A stretch of DNA of 64,000 nt, taken from assembly GCA_028712075.1 (NCBI GenBank), contig JAQTQX010000004.1:162038-226037 (forward strand), in the 5' to 3' direction. The notes beneath the pieces are model-generated. The model was given only the letters and a program-made list of their open reading frames with translations, was not told where the DNA came from and made no database searches. The position numbers and the translations under genes were made by a program. How positions within the stretch are numbered: the stretch's first letter is position 1; each line of letters opens with the position of its first letter. This DNA is from Desulfuromonadaceae bacterium (lineage in GTDB: Bacteria > Desulfobacterota > Desulfuromonadia > Geobacterales > Pseudopelobacteraceae). Positions 40,654-49,905 of this stretch are shown in pieces.

Positions 40654-43449
40654 ATGAACAAGAAGATTCTCGTCGTCAACGGCATCGAAAGAACGCTGAT
40701 CGTTGACCAGGAAGCACTCCTGTCTGATGTGCTGCGCAAGCAGCTCCATCTGACCGGAACAAAAGTTGGGTGCGGCACCGGCCAGTGTGGCGCCTGCAAC
40801 GTAATAGTGGATGGCAAACTGGTGCGATCCTGTGTCGTGAAGATGAAAAAAGTTGAAAACCGGGCCACCATTACCACCATCGAAGGGATCGGCACCGCGC
40901 TGAACCTTCACCCCCTGCAGCAGGCATTCATCTCGCATGGCGCCCTGCAGTGCGGCTTCTGTACCCCCGGTTTCATCGTCTCCGCCAAGGCGCTGCTCGA
41001 TGAAAATGCCAACCCGACACGCGATGAGGTTCGTGACTGGTTCCAGAAATACCGCAATGCCTGCCGTTGTACCGGCTACATCATGATCGTGGATGCGGTC
41101 ATGGATGCGGCAAAAGTCCTGCGGGGCGAAATGCCCGCTTCAAATCTTGTGTACAAGCTGCCTGCCGATGGCAAGGTCTACGGAACCTGCCACCCTCGCC
41201 CGACTGCCGTCGCCAAGGTAACCGGCACCTGGGATTTCGGCGCAGATATGGGGCTCCAGCTTCCCGAAGGCACACTGCAATGCGCACTGGTGCAGCCTGA
41301 GGTTTCCCATGCCATCATCAAGGGAATCGATACTTCCGAAGCGGAAAAAATGCCCGGTGTCTTCAAGGTTGTCACCCACAAGGATGTCAAAGGGAAGAAC
41401 CGCATCACCGGCCTGATCACCTTCCCGACCAACAAGGGTGACGGCTGGGATCGTCCGATTCTGAACGACGAAAAAATCTTCCAGTTCGGCGACGCCGTCG
41501 CGATTGTCTGTGCCGATACCCAGGAACATGCCAATGCTGCCGCGAAGAAGGTCAAGGTCGATCTTGAAGTGCTGCCGGCCTACATGAACGCTCCGGCTGC
41601 CATGGCGGACGACGCCATAGAAATTCACCCCGGCACCCCCAATATCTATTATGAGCTGAACGTGAAGAAGGGCGAGGAAACCGCACCAATTATGAAAAAG
41701 GCCGCCCATGTGGTTGAAGGCGAATACTACCTGCAGCGTCAGCCTCACATGCCTATCGAAGCGGATGTCGGCTTCGCCTATATCGATGCCCAGGAGAGAG
41801 TGGTAGTTCACTCCAAATCCATCGGTATCCACCTCCATCTGTACATGATCGCCCCCGGCCTCGGTCTTGAGCCGGACAAGCTGGTTATCGTCCAGAATCC
41901 CACCGGCGCCACCTTCGGTTACAAGTTCAGCCCGACCCTTGAGGCGCTTGTTGCAGCGGCCACCATCGCTACCGGAAGACCCTGTTTCCTCGGCTACAAC
42001 TGGTATCAGCAGCAGACCTACACCGGCAAACGTTCGCCGTTCTGGCTCAAACTGAAACTTGCTGCCGATGAAAACGGCAAGTTGCTCGCCATGGAAGGGG
42101 ACTGGTCTGTCGACCACGGACCGTACTCCGAGTTCGGCGATCTGCTCACCACCCGTGGTGCCCAGTTTATCGGCGCAGGGTATGACATCAAGAACATCCG
42201 CAGCGTCGGCCGTACCGTCTGCACCAACCATGGCTGGGGTTCGGCGTTCCGTTCATACGGTTCACCCCAGAGCTTCCTCGCCTCCGAATCTCTGATAGAT
42301 GAGTTGGCCAAAAAAATGAACATGGATCCTCTGGAGTTGCGTTTCATCAACTGCTACCGTCCCGGCGCCACTACTCCGACCGGACAGGCACCGGAAGTGT
42401 ACCCGTTCCCGGAAATGTTCGACATGCTCCGTCCGAAGTACAAAGCGGCCAAGGAAAAGGCGAAGGCCGAATCCACCGCGACCAAGAAACGCGGCGTCGG
42501 CGTCTCCCTCGGCATCTACGGTTGCGGGCTCGACGGCCCTGATACCTCCGGCGCCTGGGCGGAACTTCTCCCGAACGGCGACGTGATGGTCGGCAACTCC
42601 TGGGAAGATCATGGCCAGGGCGCAGATATGGGGACGTTGGCATTTGCCCACGAAACTCTCCGTCCGCTTGAGCTGAAACCTTCACAGATCAAGCTCTGCC
42701 TGAACGATACCAGTCTGGTGCCAAACTCCGGTCCTTCCGGCGGGAGCCGTCAGAACGTGGTTACCGGCAATGCCATCAAGGCAGCTTGTACCCTGCTCCT
42801 TAACGCCATGCGCAAGGGTGACGGCAGCTACCGCAGTCACGCCGAGATGGTGAAAGAGCAGATAGCGGTCAAACACGAGGGGAGCTGGACAACCCCCTGT
42901 ACCCATATGGATGAAAACTCGCAGGGGAACCCGTTCTGTATCTATATGTATGTACTGTTCATGTCCGAAGTCGAAGTCGATGTAACCACCGGCAAAACAA
43001 ACGTTATCAAGATGACTTCTGTCGGCGATTACGGCACCATCACCAACCGTCTCGTAGTCGATGGTCAGGTATATGGTGGACTTGCCCAGGGTATCGGCTT
43101 GGCTCTTTCCGAAGATTTCGAAGATCTGAAGAAACACACCACGCTGATCGGTTCGGGATTCCCGTTCTGTAAGGACATTACCGACGAAATGGAAATTCTC
43201 TATGTTGAAACACCTCGTCCCGAAGGTCCGTTCGGTGCAGCCGGTGTCGGCGAAGGGCCGCTCACTTCTCCGCATGTCGCCATCATCAACGCCATCGACA
43301 ACGCCTGCGGCGCACGCATCAGGTCGATTCCGGCCTACCCGGAAAAAGTCCTGGCCGCATTGAAGTCGGATAAGAAGGCCTTCGACGTCAGCGATGCCGT
43401 GGCAGGCGGCTACATGTCTCAAGGCGGAATTGAAACGTTGAAGAAGTAA
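40654..43449 (+). CDS. mop: Molybdopterin-dependent aldehyde oxidoreductase (Mop type)
   Basis: 931 aa from ATG 40654 (AAAGGAGG upstream). N-terminal plant-type [2Fe-2S] domain CGTGQCGACN, second [2Fe-2S] domain CGFCTPGFI and CRCTGY, then a large molybdenum hydroxylase part with HPRPTAVAKVTG, GGSRQNVVTG and the near-C-terminal active-site region RPEGPFGAAGVGEGP with the base Glu. Very like Desulfovibrio Mop (907 aa), which oxidises aldehydes with water using Mo-MCD. Needs XdhC and an NTP transferase, both in the operon. Confidence 0.95.
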   Translation: MNKKILVVNGIERTLIVDQEALLSDVLRKQLHLTGTKVGCGTGQCGACNVIVDGKLVRSCVVKMKKVENRATITTIEGIGTALNLHPLQQAFISHGALQCGFCTPGFIVSAKALLDENANPTRDEVRDWFQKYRNACRCTGYIMIVDAVMDAAKVLRGEMPASNLVYKLPADGKVYGTCHPRPTAVAKVTGTWDFGADMGLQLPEGTLQCALVQPEVSHAIIKGIDTSEAEKMPGVFKVVTHKDVKGKNRITGLITFPTNKGDGWDRPILNDEKIFQFGDAVAIVCADTQEHANAAAKKVKVDLEVLPAYMNAPAAMADDAIEIHPGTPNIYYELNVKKGEETAPIMKKAAHVVEGEYYLQRQPHMPIEADVGFAYIDAQERVVVHSKSIGIHLHLYMIAPGLGLEPDKLVIVQNPTGATFGYKFSPTLEALVAAATIATGRPCFLGYNWYQQQTYTGKRSPFWLKLKLAADENGKLLAMEGDWSVDHGPYSEFGDLLTTRGAQFIGAGYDIKNIRSVGRTVCTNHGWGSAFRSYGSPQSFLASESLIDELAKKMNMDPLELRFINCYRPGATTPTGQAPEVYPFPEMFDMLRPKYKAAKEKAKAESTATKKRGVGVSLGIYGCGLDGPDTSGAWAELLPNGDVMVGNSWEDHGQGADMGTLAFAHETLRPLELKPSQIKLCLNDTSLVPNSGPSGGSRQNVVTGNAIKAACTLLLNAMRKGDGSYRSHAEMVKEQIAVKHEGSWTTPCTHMDENSQGNPFCIYMYVLFMSEVEVDVTTGKTNVIKMTSVGDYGTITNRLVVDGQVYGGLAQGIGLALSEDFEDLKKHTTLIGSGFPFCKDITDEMEILYVETPRPEGPFGAAGVGEGPLTSPHVAIINAIDNACGARIRSIPAYPEKVLAALKSDKKAFDVSDAVAGGYMSQGGIETLKK

Positions 43450-43458
43450 GAAGAACCG

Positions 43459-43537
43459 TACCACCCCCAGCCCCCTCCTATGTTAGGAGGGGGTGCTTAA
43501 AACTCCCCTCCTTGATAAGGAGGGGTTGGGGGTGGTA
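43459..43537. repeat. GC-rich cloverleaf-like repeat, copy 2 (after mop)
   Basis: Outer arms TACCACCCCCA / TGGGGGTGGTA enclose two hairpins, CCCCCTCC-TATGTTA-GGAGGGGG and CCCCTCCTT-GAT-AAGGAGGGG. A REP-like intergenic unit between mop and the dicluster protein gene. Confidence 0.8.
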
Positions 43538-43557
43538 GCTTTTGGAGTACACGAATT

Positions 43558-45885
43558 ATGGAACAAGACACCCTGCGGGAATGGGAATACAAATGCATCC
43601 AGGAAGAGCCCCCGGAATGCACCGCCGCCTGTCCGATCCACGTGGATGCGCGGCTGTTTGTGAAGGAGATGGGACGAGGCGACCGGGAGGCAGCCTTCAA
43701 GGTTCTCGCCAGGACCATGCCGTTCCCCGGCATTCTGGCCCGGATCTGCGACCACCCTTGTGAACTGAAATGCAAGCGTTTGGAGCTGGATGAGTCGCTC
43801 GCCATCGGCCTCCTGGAGCGCAGCTGCGTTGAGCTAACAACCGGAAAGGTGCGGGTACAGCTTCTTCCCCGCAGGGAACAGAGAATAGCCGTCTTAGGCG
43901 GTGCTCTTGCAGGTTTGACCGCCGCCTGGGATCTGCTCAAAAAAGGGTTCGGAGTAACGCTGTTCGAGCAAAGCAGCCAACTTGGCGGATCGCTCCGGGA
44001 GCTTCCCAATGCGCTTCTGCCAGAGGAGATTATTAACGAAGAGCTGGCGATTCTGGAGACGTTGAAGGGTGATATCCGCCTCGGCGAAACCCTGGATGAA
44101 GCACGATTCGAGGAAATATGCCGCGAGTTTGATTCCGTTTTCATCGACCGGGAAGCGATTGCCGGATGTAATCTGCCGCTTCAGCTGGACGACAGGGGAG
44201 ATGTTTTTATCGATGCCGCCAGCGGCGCGACAAGCCGGGAAGGGGTCTACGCCGGCGGCGGCAGCCGTGACAGCGGGACATGGTCTCCGATCAACGAAAC
44301 CCTTCAAGGGCGGAAGGGCTCCCTCTCCATCGAGCGTTTCATCCAGAAAGCAAACATGGAGGCCGGTCGAGGCAACGACGGGCCGTACCAGACCAGGCTT
44401 TTTACGAATCTGAACGGAATCGCCTCCACACCCAGAGTTCAACCCGCTAACCGGTCAGCCGGGTTCAGCTATGACGAAGCTCAGGCAGAGGCGGAGCGCT
44501 GCATCCAGTGTGAATGCCTGGAATGCGTCAAATCCTGCCTTTTTCTTGAACGATACCAGGCTTACCCGAAGAAATACGCCCGTCAGGTTTTCAACAACCA
44601 GAAAGTTATCCTCGGCGCTGCCCACACCAAGAATCAGTTCGTCAACTCCTGCAGCAATTGCGGTCTCTGCGAAACAGTCTGTCCAACCAATTTCCACATG
44701 GGAGACCTCTGTCTCCAGGCGCGGCGCGCCATGAATGAACAGAAGCTGATGCCCGCTTCTTTCCACGAGTTTGCCCTTCAGGACATGTCCCACAGCAATG
44801 GAGAGCCTTTTTCCATGGTCCACCATGAACCGGGGAGAGAGAAAAGCGCCTGGCTCTATTTCCCGAGTTGCCAACTCTGCGCCAGCTCACCAGGCGAAGT
44901 GCTCTCTTCATACGGCTATCTGCGGGAACGTCTGAACGGCGGCGTCGGCATCATGCTCGGTTGTTGCGGCGCTCCCGCCTATTGGGGGGGGCGAGACGAC
45001 CTGTTCAGAGAGAGCTTGGCAACAGTCCGCAGCGAGTGGCAGAAACTGGGAAGCCCCCGGGTAATCACAGCCTGTTCCACCTGCAAAAGCCTCTTCATGG
45101 AACATCTTCCCGTGATGGAAATAGTTTCGCTCTGGAAAATTATTGAAGAGCAGGGACTCCCCCAAGAGGCCGGCGAAGCAGAGGGAGCAACGGTGGTCGT
45201 GGCCGATCCCTGCAGCAGCCGTCACGACCCGGAAACCCAGGAGGATGTCAGGCGTATTGTGCAGTCACTTGGCATGACCATAGAGGAAATTCCTTTGAGC
45301 GGTGACAAACCGGAGTGCTGCGGATATGGCGGGCTCATGTTCAACGCCAACCCGAAGCTGGCGCGGGATGTCGTCACACGAAGGGTTGCGACCGGGAGCG
45401 GCCATGATTACCTGGCCTACTGTGCCATGTGCCGCGACCATCTGGCCGCTGGAGGAGCACGGGTCAGTCACCTGATCGAATTGCTCTTCCCGACCATAGC
45501 GGGGGGGGACCCGGCAGCGCGCGGCTGGATTTCCTGGTCCGAGCGCCGCACGAACCGCACCAGGGTGAAGCAGGCGCTTCTCCGGGAGTTTGGTGAATCG
45601 GGAGAAGACGAGATGAACAGTTACAGGCAGGTTTCACTTATTGTGTCTCAGGAAGTACGTCGCCGGATCGATGAAAGACGGATTTTGGAGGACGACATCC
45701 GCAGGGTGATCGACCATGCCGAGCGAACCGGCAAACGGCTGCTGAACAGTCAGAACGGGCAGTACCGTGCCTCTTTGCAGTCGGAAAACGTCACTTTCTG
45801 GGTTGATTACACCCCTGAAGAAGGCCGGTTCACGGTCCATAACTCATACTGCCATCGCATGAAAATCGTGGGGGTCAAGTCATGA
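43558..45885 (+). CDS. Pyridine nucleotide-disulfide oxidoreductase/dicluster-binding fusion (DVU_1558-like)
   Basis: 775 aa. Residues 1-105: GltD-type N-terminal Fe-S domain (PPECTAACPIHVDARLF, CDHPCELKCKR). About 108-270: shortened FAD/NAD domain starting RIAVLGGALAGLTAAWDLL, in which the middle Gly of GxGxxG is Ala. About 305-385: two Cys clusters (CIQCECLECVKSC, CSNCGLCETVCP). About 420-650: heterodisulfide reductase-type CCG regions (GCCGAPAYWGG, CCGYGGLMF). Known beside Mop genes in Desulfovibrio; likely carries electrons from Mop to a low-potential acceptor. C-terminal 70 residues are DUF-like. Confidence 0.88.
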   Translation: MEQDTLREWEYKCIQEEPPECTAACPIHVDARLFVKEMGRGDREAAFKVLARTMPFPGILARICDHPCELKCKRLELDESLAIGLLERSCVELTTGKVRVQLLPRREQRIAVLGGALAGLTAAWDLLKKGFGVTLFEQSSQLGGSLRELPNALLPEEIINEELAILETLKGDIRLGETLDEARFEEICREFDSVFIDREAIAGCNLPLQLDDRGDVFIDAASGATSREGVYAGGGSRDSGTWSPINETLQGRKGSLSIERFIQKANMEAGRGNDGPYQTRLFTNLNGIASTPRVQPANRSAGFSYDEAQAEAERCIQCECLECVKSCLFLERYQAYPKKYARQVFNNQKVILGAAHTKNQFVNSCSNCGLCETVCPTNFHMGDLCLQARRAMNEQKLMPASFHEFALQDMSHSNGEPFSMVHHEPGREKSAWLYFPSCQLCASSPGEVLSSYGYLRERLNGGVGIMLGCCGAPAYWGGRDDLFRESLATVRSEWQKLGSPRVITACSTCKSLFMEHLPVMEIVSLWKIIEEQGLPQEAGEAEGATVVVADPCSSRHDPETQEDVRRIVQSLGMTIEEIPLSGDKPECCGYGGLMFNANPKLARDVVTRRVATGSGHDYLAYCAMCRDHLAAGGARVSHLIELLFPTIAGGDPAARGWISWSERRTNRTRVKQALLREFGESGEDEMNSYRQVSLIVSQEVRRRIDERRILEDDIRRVIDHAERTGKRLLNSQNGQYRASLQSENVTFWVDYTPEEGRFTVHNSYCHRMKIVGVKS

Positions 45886-46085
45886 GCGTATCGAATGAAG
45901 CTACTGGGTGGAGCTGCAGTGCCTGCGGGGGAGAGTTGGAGATCATGAAAGTCGGATTTACCTACATGAAGGGGAATTTCGAGGTAGAACTCCCGGCCTG
46001 CCGCAACTGCGGAATGGTGCTGGTCTCCGAAGAACTGGCAACCGGCAAGATGGCTGATGCGGAGCGGATTCTTGAGGACAAGTAG
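45882..46085 (+). CDS. DVU_1557-family small redox protein
   Basis: 67 aa with two C-x2-C knuckles (WSCSACGGELEIMKV, ACRNCGMVLVSEELA), rubredoxin/zinc-ribbon like. Overlaps the preceding gene by 4 nt. The family occurs in the Mop accessory cluster. Metal and role unknown. Confidence 0.85.
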   Translation: MSVSNEATGWSCSACGGELEIMKVGFTYMKGNFEVELPACRNCGMVLVSEELATGKMADAERILEDK

Positions 46086-46092
46086 GGACGGA

Positions 46093-46767
46093 TTGCATCC
46101 GCCCTGCTCCACCGTGTACGAAACCGGTCCGTTACGTGATGTAACCGGTACGACGATCCGCCCTGGGGGTTTGACGCTGACCGACCGGGCAGTTAAGCTC
46201 TGCTCTTTTGCCGCCGGGGCTCAGCTGCTCGACGTGGGGTGCGGCGCAGGGGGAAGCGTCGAACATCTTCTAAGCCGCTACGGCTTTGACACCAGAGGTG
46301 TTGATATTTCCCCGTCGCTCATCGCAGAGGGGCTGCGGAGAAACCCCGAGTTGCCGCTTTCCGTAGGCGCTGCCGAGGCGCTATCATACCCGGATGGAAG
46401 TCAGGACGGTATACTTTGCGAGTGCGTACTTTCACTTCTTTCTGAGCCGCTACGGGCGCTGGCAGAATTCCGGCGACTGCTGCGCAGCGGCGGCTACCTG
46501 ATGCTGAGTGACATGTACAGCAGAGAAATTTCCTCCGGGGCACGGCCGGATAGATATTTACGGGAAACTGCGCTCCACATGGAAATCGAAGCATGGCTCT
46601 CAGAAAACGGTTTTACCATGCTCCTCTGGGAAGATCATACCCCGCTGCTGCGTGAACTGGCCGCACAGCTGATTCTGGCGGGTGCTTCTATTGAGGGATT
46701 GTGCCGCCGGGCAGCGGGGACCGGAGGAAAGCCGGGATATTATCTGCTGGTGGCGCACAAAGAATAA
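46093..46767 (+). CDS. DVU_1556-family SAM-dependent methyltransferase
   Basis: About 224 aa. Start is uncertain: a TTG at 46093 follows TAGGGACGGA and gives MHPPCSTVYETGPLRDVTG; a longer frame to 46057 overlaps the previous gene by 29 nt. SAM site AQLLDVGCGAGGSVEHLL, PDGSQDGILCECVLSLL, LLRSGGYLMLSDMY. Substrate unknown; conserved beside Mop. Confidence 0.85.
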   Translation: MHPPCSTVYETGPLRDVTGTTIRPGGLTLTDRAVKLCSFAAGAQLLDVGCGAGGSVEHLLSRYGFDTRGVDISPSLIAEGLRRNPELPLSVGAAEALSYPDGSQDGILCECVLSLLSEPLRALAEFRRLLRSGGYLMLSDMYSREISSGARPDRYLRETALHMEIEAWLSENGFTMLLWEDHTPLLRELAAQLILAGASIEGLCRRAAGTGGKPGYYLLVAHKE

Positions 46768-46785
46768 CGTACGGAGGATACACCA

Positions 46786-47226
46786 ATGGATCAGATTCAA
46801 TTGCGAATGATGGAGCTCTCCTACAACGGCTATTACTGCAGTCAGATCCTGGTAATGCTGGGGCTGGAGGCTCAAGGAAAGAGTAATCCGGACCTGATCA
46901 GAGCAATTGGCGGCCTGGCCAACGGCTGCGGCTTTTCCGGCGGGCCGTGCGGCACCCTGACCGGTGCCGCATGCTTGCTCAGTCTCTATGCCGGCAAAGG
47001 TACCGACGATGAATATGAGGACGAAGGGTTTACCTACATGTTGAGGGATCTGGGGGAATGGTTTGCCAAAACCTACGGGAACCGCTATGACGGCATCACC
47101 TGTGATGCCATTGTCGGCGACCGTACCGAGATTCGCCAGCGCTGTGGCGCAATCGTTGCGGAGACCTACTCAAAGGTGATGGAGCTTTTGACCGCCGGTG
47201 GTTATGATATTACGGTCGGGAAGTAA
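46786..47226 (+). CDS. DVU_1555-family C-GCAxxG-C-C protein
   Basis: 146 aa. YYCSQILVMLGLEAQGKSN, GGLANGCGFSGGPCGTLTGAACLL, ITCDAIVG, QRCGAIVAETYSKVMELL: the spaced Cys pattern of the C-GCAxxG-C-C family, thought to be redox or metal binding. GGAGG precedes ATG. Confidence 0.88.
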   Translation: MDQIQLRMMELSYNGYYCSQILVMLGLEAQGKSNPDLIRAIGGLANGCGFSGGPCGTLTGAACLLSLYAGKGTDDEYEDEGFTYMLRDLGEWFAKTYGNRYDGITCDAIVGDRTEIRQRCGAIVAETYSKVMELLTAGGYDITVGK

Positions 47227-47230
47227 ATAA

Positions 47231-48574
47231 ATGACAGAAACCGTCAATTCCAACATCACCGCAACCGAGAGCCTCTGTCCACACTGCCTGACGCGGATTC
47301 AGGCCGAGAGGCGGCTGGAAGGTGACGACGTTTTTCTCGTCAAGAACTGTCCCGAACATGGTGAATTCCGCACTCCGGTCTGGAGGGGAGAACCTTCCCT
47401 CTCCGGCTGGTCGCGTCCGAAGAAAACGGTTCACATCGGATCGCACATGCCTTTAGAGGCGCGCGGATGCCCGTTCGACTGCGGCATCTGCTCCGGACAC
47501 CGGCAACAGTCCTGTACGGTGCTGATTGAAGTAACCTCCCGCTGCAACCTCGCCTGCCCGTTCTGCTTCGCCGCCGCCGGAGCCCAGGCCGGGGCAGATC
47601 CGTCGCTTTCGGTCATAGAAAGATGGTACCGGACGGCGCTGGAGAAGAGCGGCCCGCACAACATCGTCCAGCTTTCCGGCGGCGAAGCAACTCTTCGCAA
47701 CGACCTCCCAGCGATCATCACCATGGGGCGTGACCTTGGTTTTCCATATATCCAGTTGAACAGCAACGGCGTCCGCCTGGCCGCCGATCCGGCCTATGCC
47801 GGAGAACTGAAACGCGCCGGGCTCTTCTCCGTATTCCTCCAGTTCGACGGCACTGACGACTTTATCTATCAGGCCATCCGGGGGCGAGCACTGCTCGACG
47901 AGAAACTGAAAGCCATCAACAATTGTGCCGCTGCCGGGCTCGGGGTGGTACTGGTGCCGACCATAGTGCCGGGAGTCAACAGTGAGAATATCGGCGCAAT
48001 CCTGAAGTTGGCAATGGAACTAGCACCGGGAGTACGGGGGGTTCATTTTCAGCCGGCCAGCTATTTCGGCCGCCATCCGAAGGTTCCTGAAGCCTATGAC
48101 CATCTTACCCTTCCCGACCTGATGCGGGCTATTGAGCTGCAAACGAACGGTCTGATGCTGACGGAACATTTTTCTCCGCCGGGATGCGAGCATCCGCTCT
48201 GTTCGTTTCACGGGAATTTTCTGCGCCTCCCCTCCGGAGAACTAAAGTCGCTGACCACGAAGGGGGCTGAGTGCGCGATTGAAAACGTCGGGACCGGCCG
48301 GGCTGTTTCCTACGTCGCCCAGCAATGGTCCGCACCAGCTCAAACCAACTGTTGCTGCGGCTCGAACAGTCTGGATGCCTTCCTGGAGAACCACCGCACC
48401 AATACGTTCGCTGTATCGGCGATGGCGTTTCAGGACGTCTGGAATCTGGACCTGGAAAGGGTCCAGGAGTGCTGCATCCACGTGGTTGCGCCGGATGGCA
48501 GGATGATTCCGTTCTGTCTCTACAACCTGACCTCAATCGAGGGGATACCGCTTTACAGGAAAAAATCATGTTGA
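47231..48574 (+). CDS. Radical SAM protein of the Mop accessory cluster
   Basis: 447 aa. N-terminal zinc-finger-like part (LCPHCLTRIQAERR, CPFDCGICSGHRQQSC) then radical SAM C-x3-C-x2-C in VTSRCNLACPFCFAAAG and QLSGGEATLRNDLP. The layout resembles the MoaA-like/tetraether-lipid-synthase group with an extra N-terminal Cys set. The reaction is unknown; the neighbourhood suggests modification of the Mop cofactor or protein. Overlaps the ligase gene by 7 nt. Confidence 0.86.
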   Translation: MTETVNSNITATESLCPHCLTRIQAERRLEGDDVFLVKNCPEHGEFRTPVWRGEPSLSGWSRPKKTVHIGSHMPLEARGCPFDCGICSGHRQQSCTVLIEVTSRCNLACPFCFAAAGAQAGADPSLSVIERWYRTALEKSGPHNIVQLSGGEATLRNDLPAIITMGRDLGFPYIQLNSNGVRLAADPAYAGELKRAGLFSVFLQFDGTDDFIYQAIRGRALLDEKLKAINNCAAAGLGVVLVPTIVPGVNSENIGAILKLAMELAPGVRGVHFQPASYFGRHPKVPEAYDHLTLPDLMRAIELQTNGLMLTEHFSPPGCEHPLCSFHGNFLRLPSGELKSLTTKGAECAIENVGTGRAVSYVAQQWSAPAQTNCCCGSNSLDAFLENHRTNTFAVSAMAFQDVWNLDLERVQECCIHVVAPDGRMIPFCLYNLTSIEGIPLYRKKSC

Positions 48575-49905
48575 CGCCGCTTGAACCATGGATACATACA
48601 AAGATCGGTCTTCCGAAGAGTACTCTGTTGACCAGAACCGCGCTGAACGACTACCAGCTGGAGCGGCTACGGGCAACTGTTGAGCATGCGCGCAGACGGA
48701 GCCCCTTCTACAGACAGAAACTGGACGGAATCTGCGGCGCCGACATCGAAAGACTGGACGATATCGCCAAGCTACCTTTCACTACTCCGGCAGATATACA
48801 GGAGGATGATCTCCGCTTTCTCTGTGTCTCTCAGGGTGCGATAGAACGCGTTGTGACTCTGCAGAGTTCAGGGACAACCTGCGCTCCAAAACGCCTGCAC
48901 TTTACCGCCCAGGATCTTGAGTTGACGGCGGACTTTTTCAGACAAGGCATGAGCACTCTGGTCAAACCGGGAGAGCGGGTACTGATCATGATGCCGGGCG
49001 AGCTTCCCGGCAGCGTCGGCGATCTGCTGACTCAGGGACTGGCGAGGATGGATGTGCAGGGAATCGTCCATGGCATAGTCAGGGATGAACCTGCTGCAAT
49101 TGCCGAGATTATCGCCAAAGAGATCGATTGTCTGGTAGGACTCCCGGTGCAGCTGCTTGGACTGATTCGTCACCCGGACGCGGCTACTATCCGGCACGGA
49201 AGGATCAAAAGCGTGCTTCTGAGCGCAGATTATGTCCCGCAGGCGATTGTCCGGGAAATCGAGAGCGCCTGGGGCTGTCCCGTCTTCAACCATTACGGCA
49301 TGACCGAGATGGGGTTGGGGGGAGTGGTCGATTGCGAAGTGCGAAGCGGCGGCCATATCAGGGAAGCGGATTTATATTTTGAAATCATCGATCCTGCTTC
49401 CGGCAGGACGGTGCCGGATGGTGAACGGGGTGAGGTAGTTTTTACCACCCTCACCCGGAGCGGGATGCCGCTTATACGTTACCGCACCGGTGACCTTTCC
49501 CGGTTTATTCCTGAACCGTGCAGTTGTGGGACCGTTCTGAAACGTCTCGAATGGATCAAGGGGCGGCTGGCCGGGCAGACAACGGTTGGTGGACAATACC
49601 TGGTGAGCATAGCCGACCTGGATGAGGCTCTGTTTCCGCTCCCTGGTCTCCTCAATTTTCGTGCTGAGGTGACGCAGGAAAACGGCATCGATTTATTACA
49701 GGTAACCCTCTTCACTCAGGGTGGTCCGGCAGAAGCGTTATGCCGCTCGACCAGGGAGTCGCTGGAAAATATACCGGCTCTACATCTGGCGATTGCGGGA
49801 GGCGGCCTCAAGGTCGTCCCGCTGGTCATCTCTGAACAGAACTGGCTTAGCAGCGGCAGTATCAAGCGGATAATATATGACAGAAGGGAGAGTACGATAT
49901 GTTGA
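48568..49905 (+). CDS. DVU_1553-family AMP-dependent CoA-ligase-like protein (PaaK-like)
   Basis: 445 aa from ATG 48568, overlapping the previous stop (ATGTTGA). PaaK-like: LERLRATVEHARRRSPFYRQKL, LQSSGTTCAPKRLHFTAQD adenylate loop, FNHYGMTEMGLGG, GERGEVVFTTLTRSGMPLIRYRTGDLSR. Predicted to adenylate a carboxylate. In the Mop cluster the substrate is unknown; it could activate the acid product or a cofactor precursor. Confidence 0.88.
   Translation: MLTPLEPWIHTKIGLPKSTLLTRTALNDYQLERLRATVEHARRRSPFYRQKLDGICGADIERLDDIAKLPFTTPADIQEDDLRFLCVSQGAIERVVTLQSSGTTCAPKRLHFTAQDLELTADFFRQGMSTLVKPGERVLIMMPGELPGSVGDLLTQGLARMDVQGIVHGIVRDEPAAIAEIIAKEIDCLVGLPVQLLGLIRHPDAATIRHGRIKSVLLSADYVPQAIVREIESAWGCPVFNHYGMTEMGLGGVVDCEVRSGGHIREADLYFEIIDPASGRTVPDGERGEVVFTTLTRSGMPLIRYRTGDLSRFIPEPCSCGTVLKRLEWIKGRLAGQTTVGGQYLVSIADLDEALFPLPGLLNFRAEVTQENGIDLLQVTLFTQGGPAEALCRSTRESLENIPALHLAIAGGGLKVVPLVISEQNWLSSGSIKRIIYDRRESTIC

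Noticed and set aside
41140..42231. 363-aa minus-strand frame inside mop
   Set aside because: Long antisense frame caused by GC-rich codon bias; the plus-strand Mop protein is unmistakable.
40479..43537. GC-rich repeats considered as a CRISPR array
   Set aside because: Only two diverged copies 3 kb apart with internal symmetry; no spacers and no cas genes.
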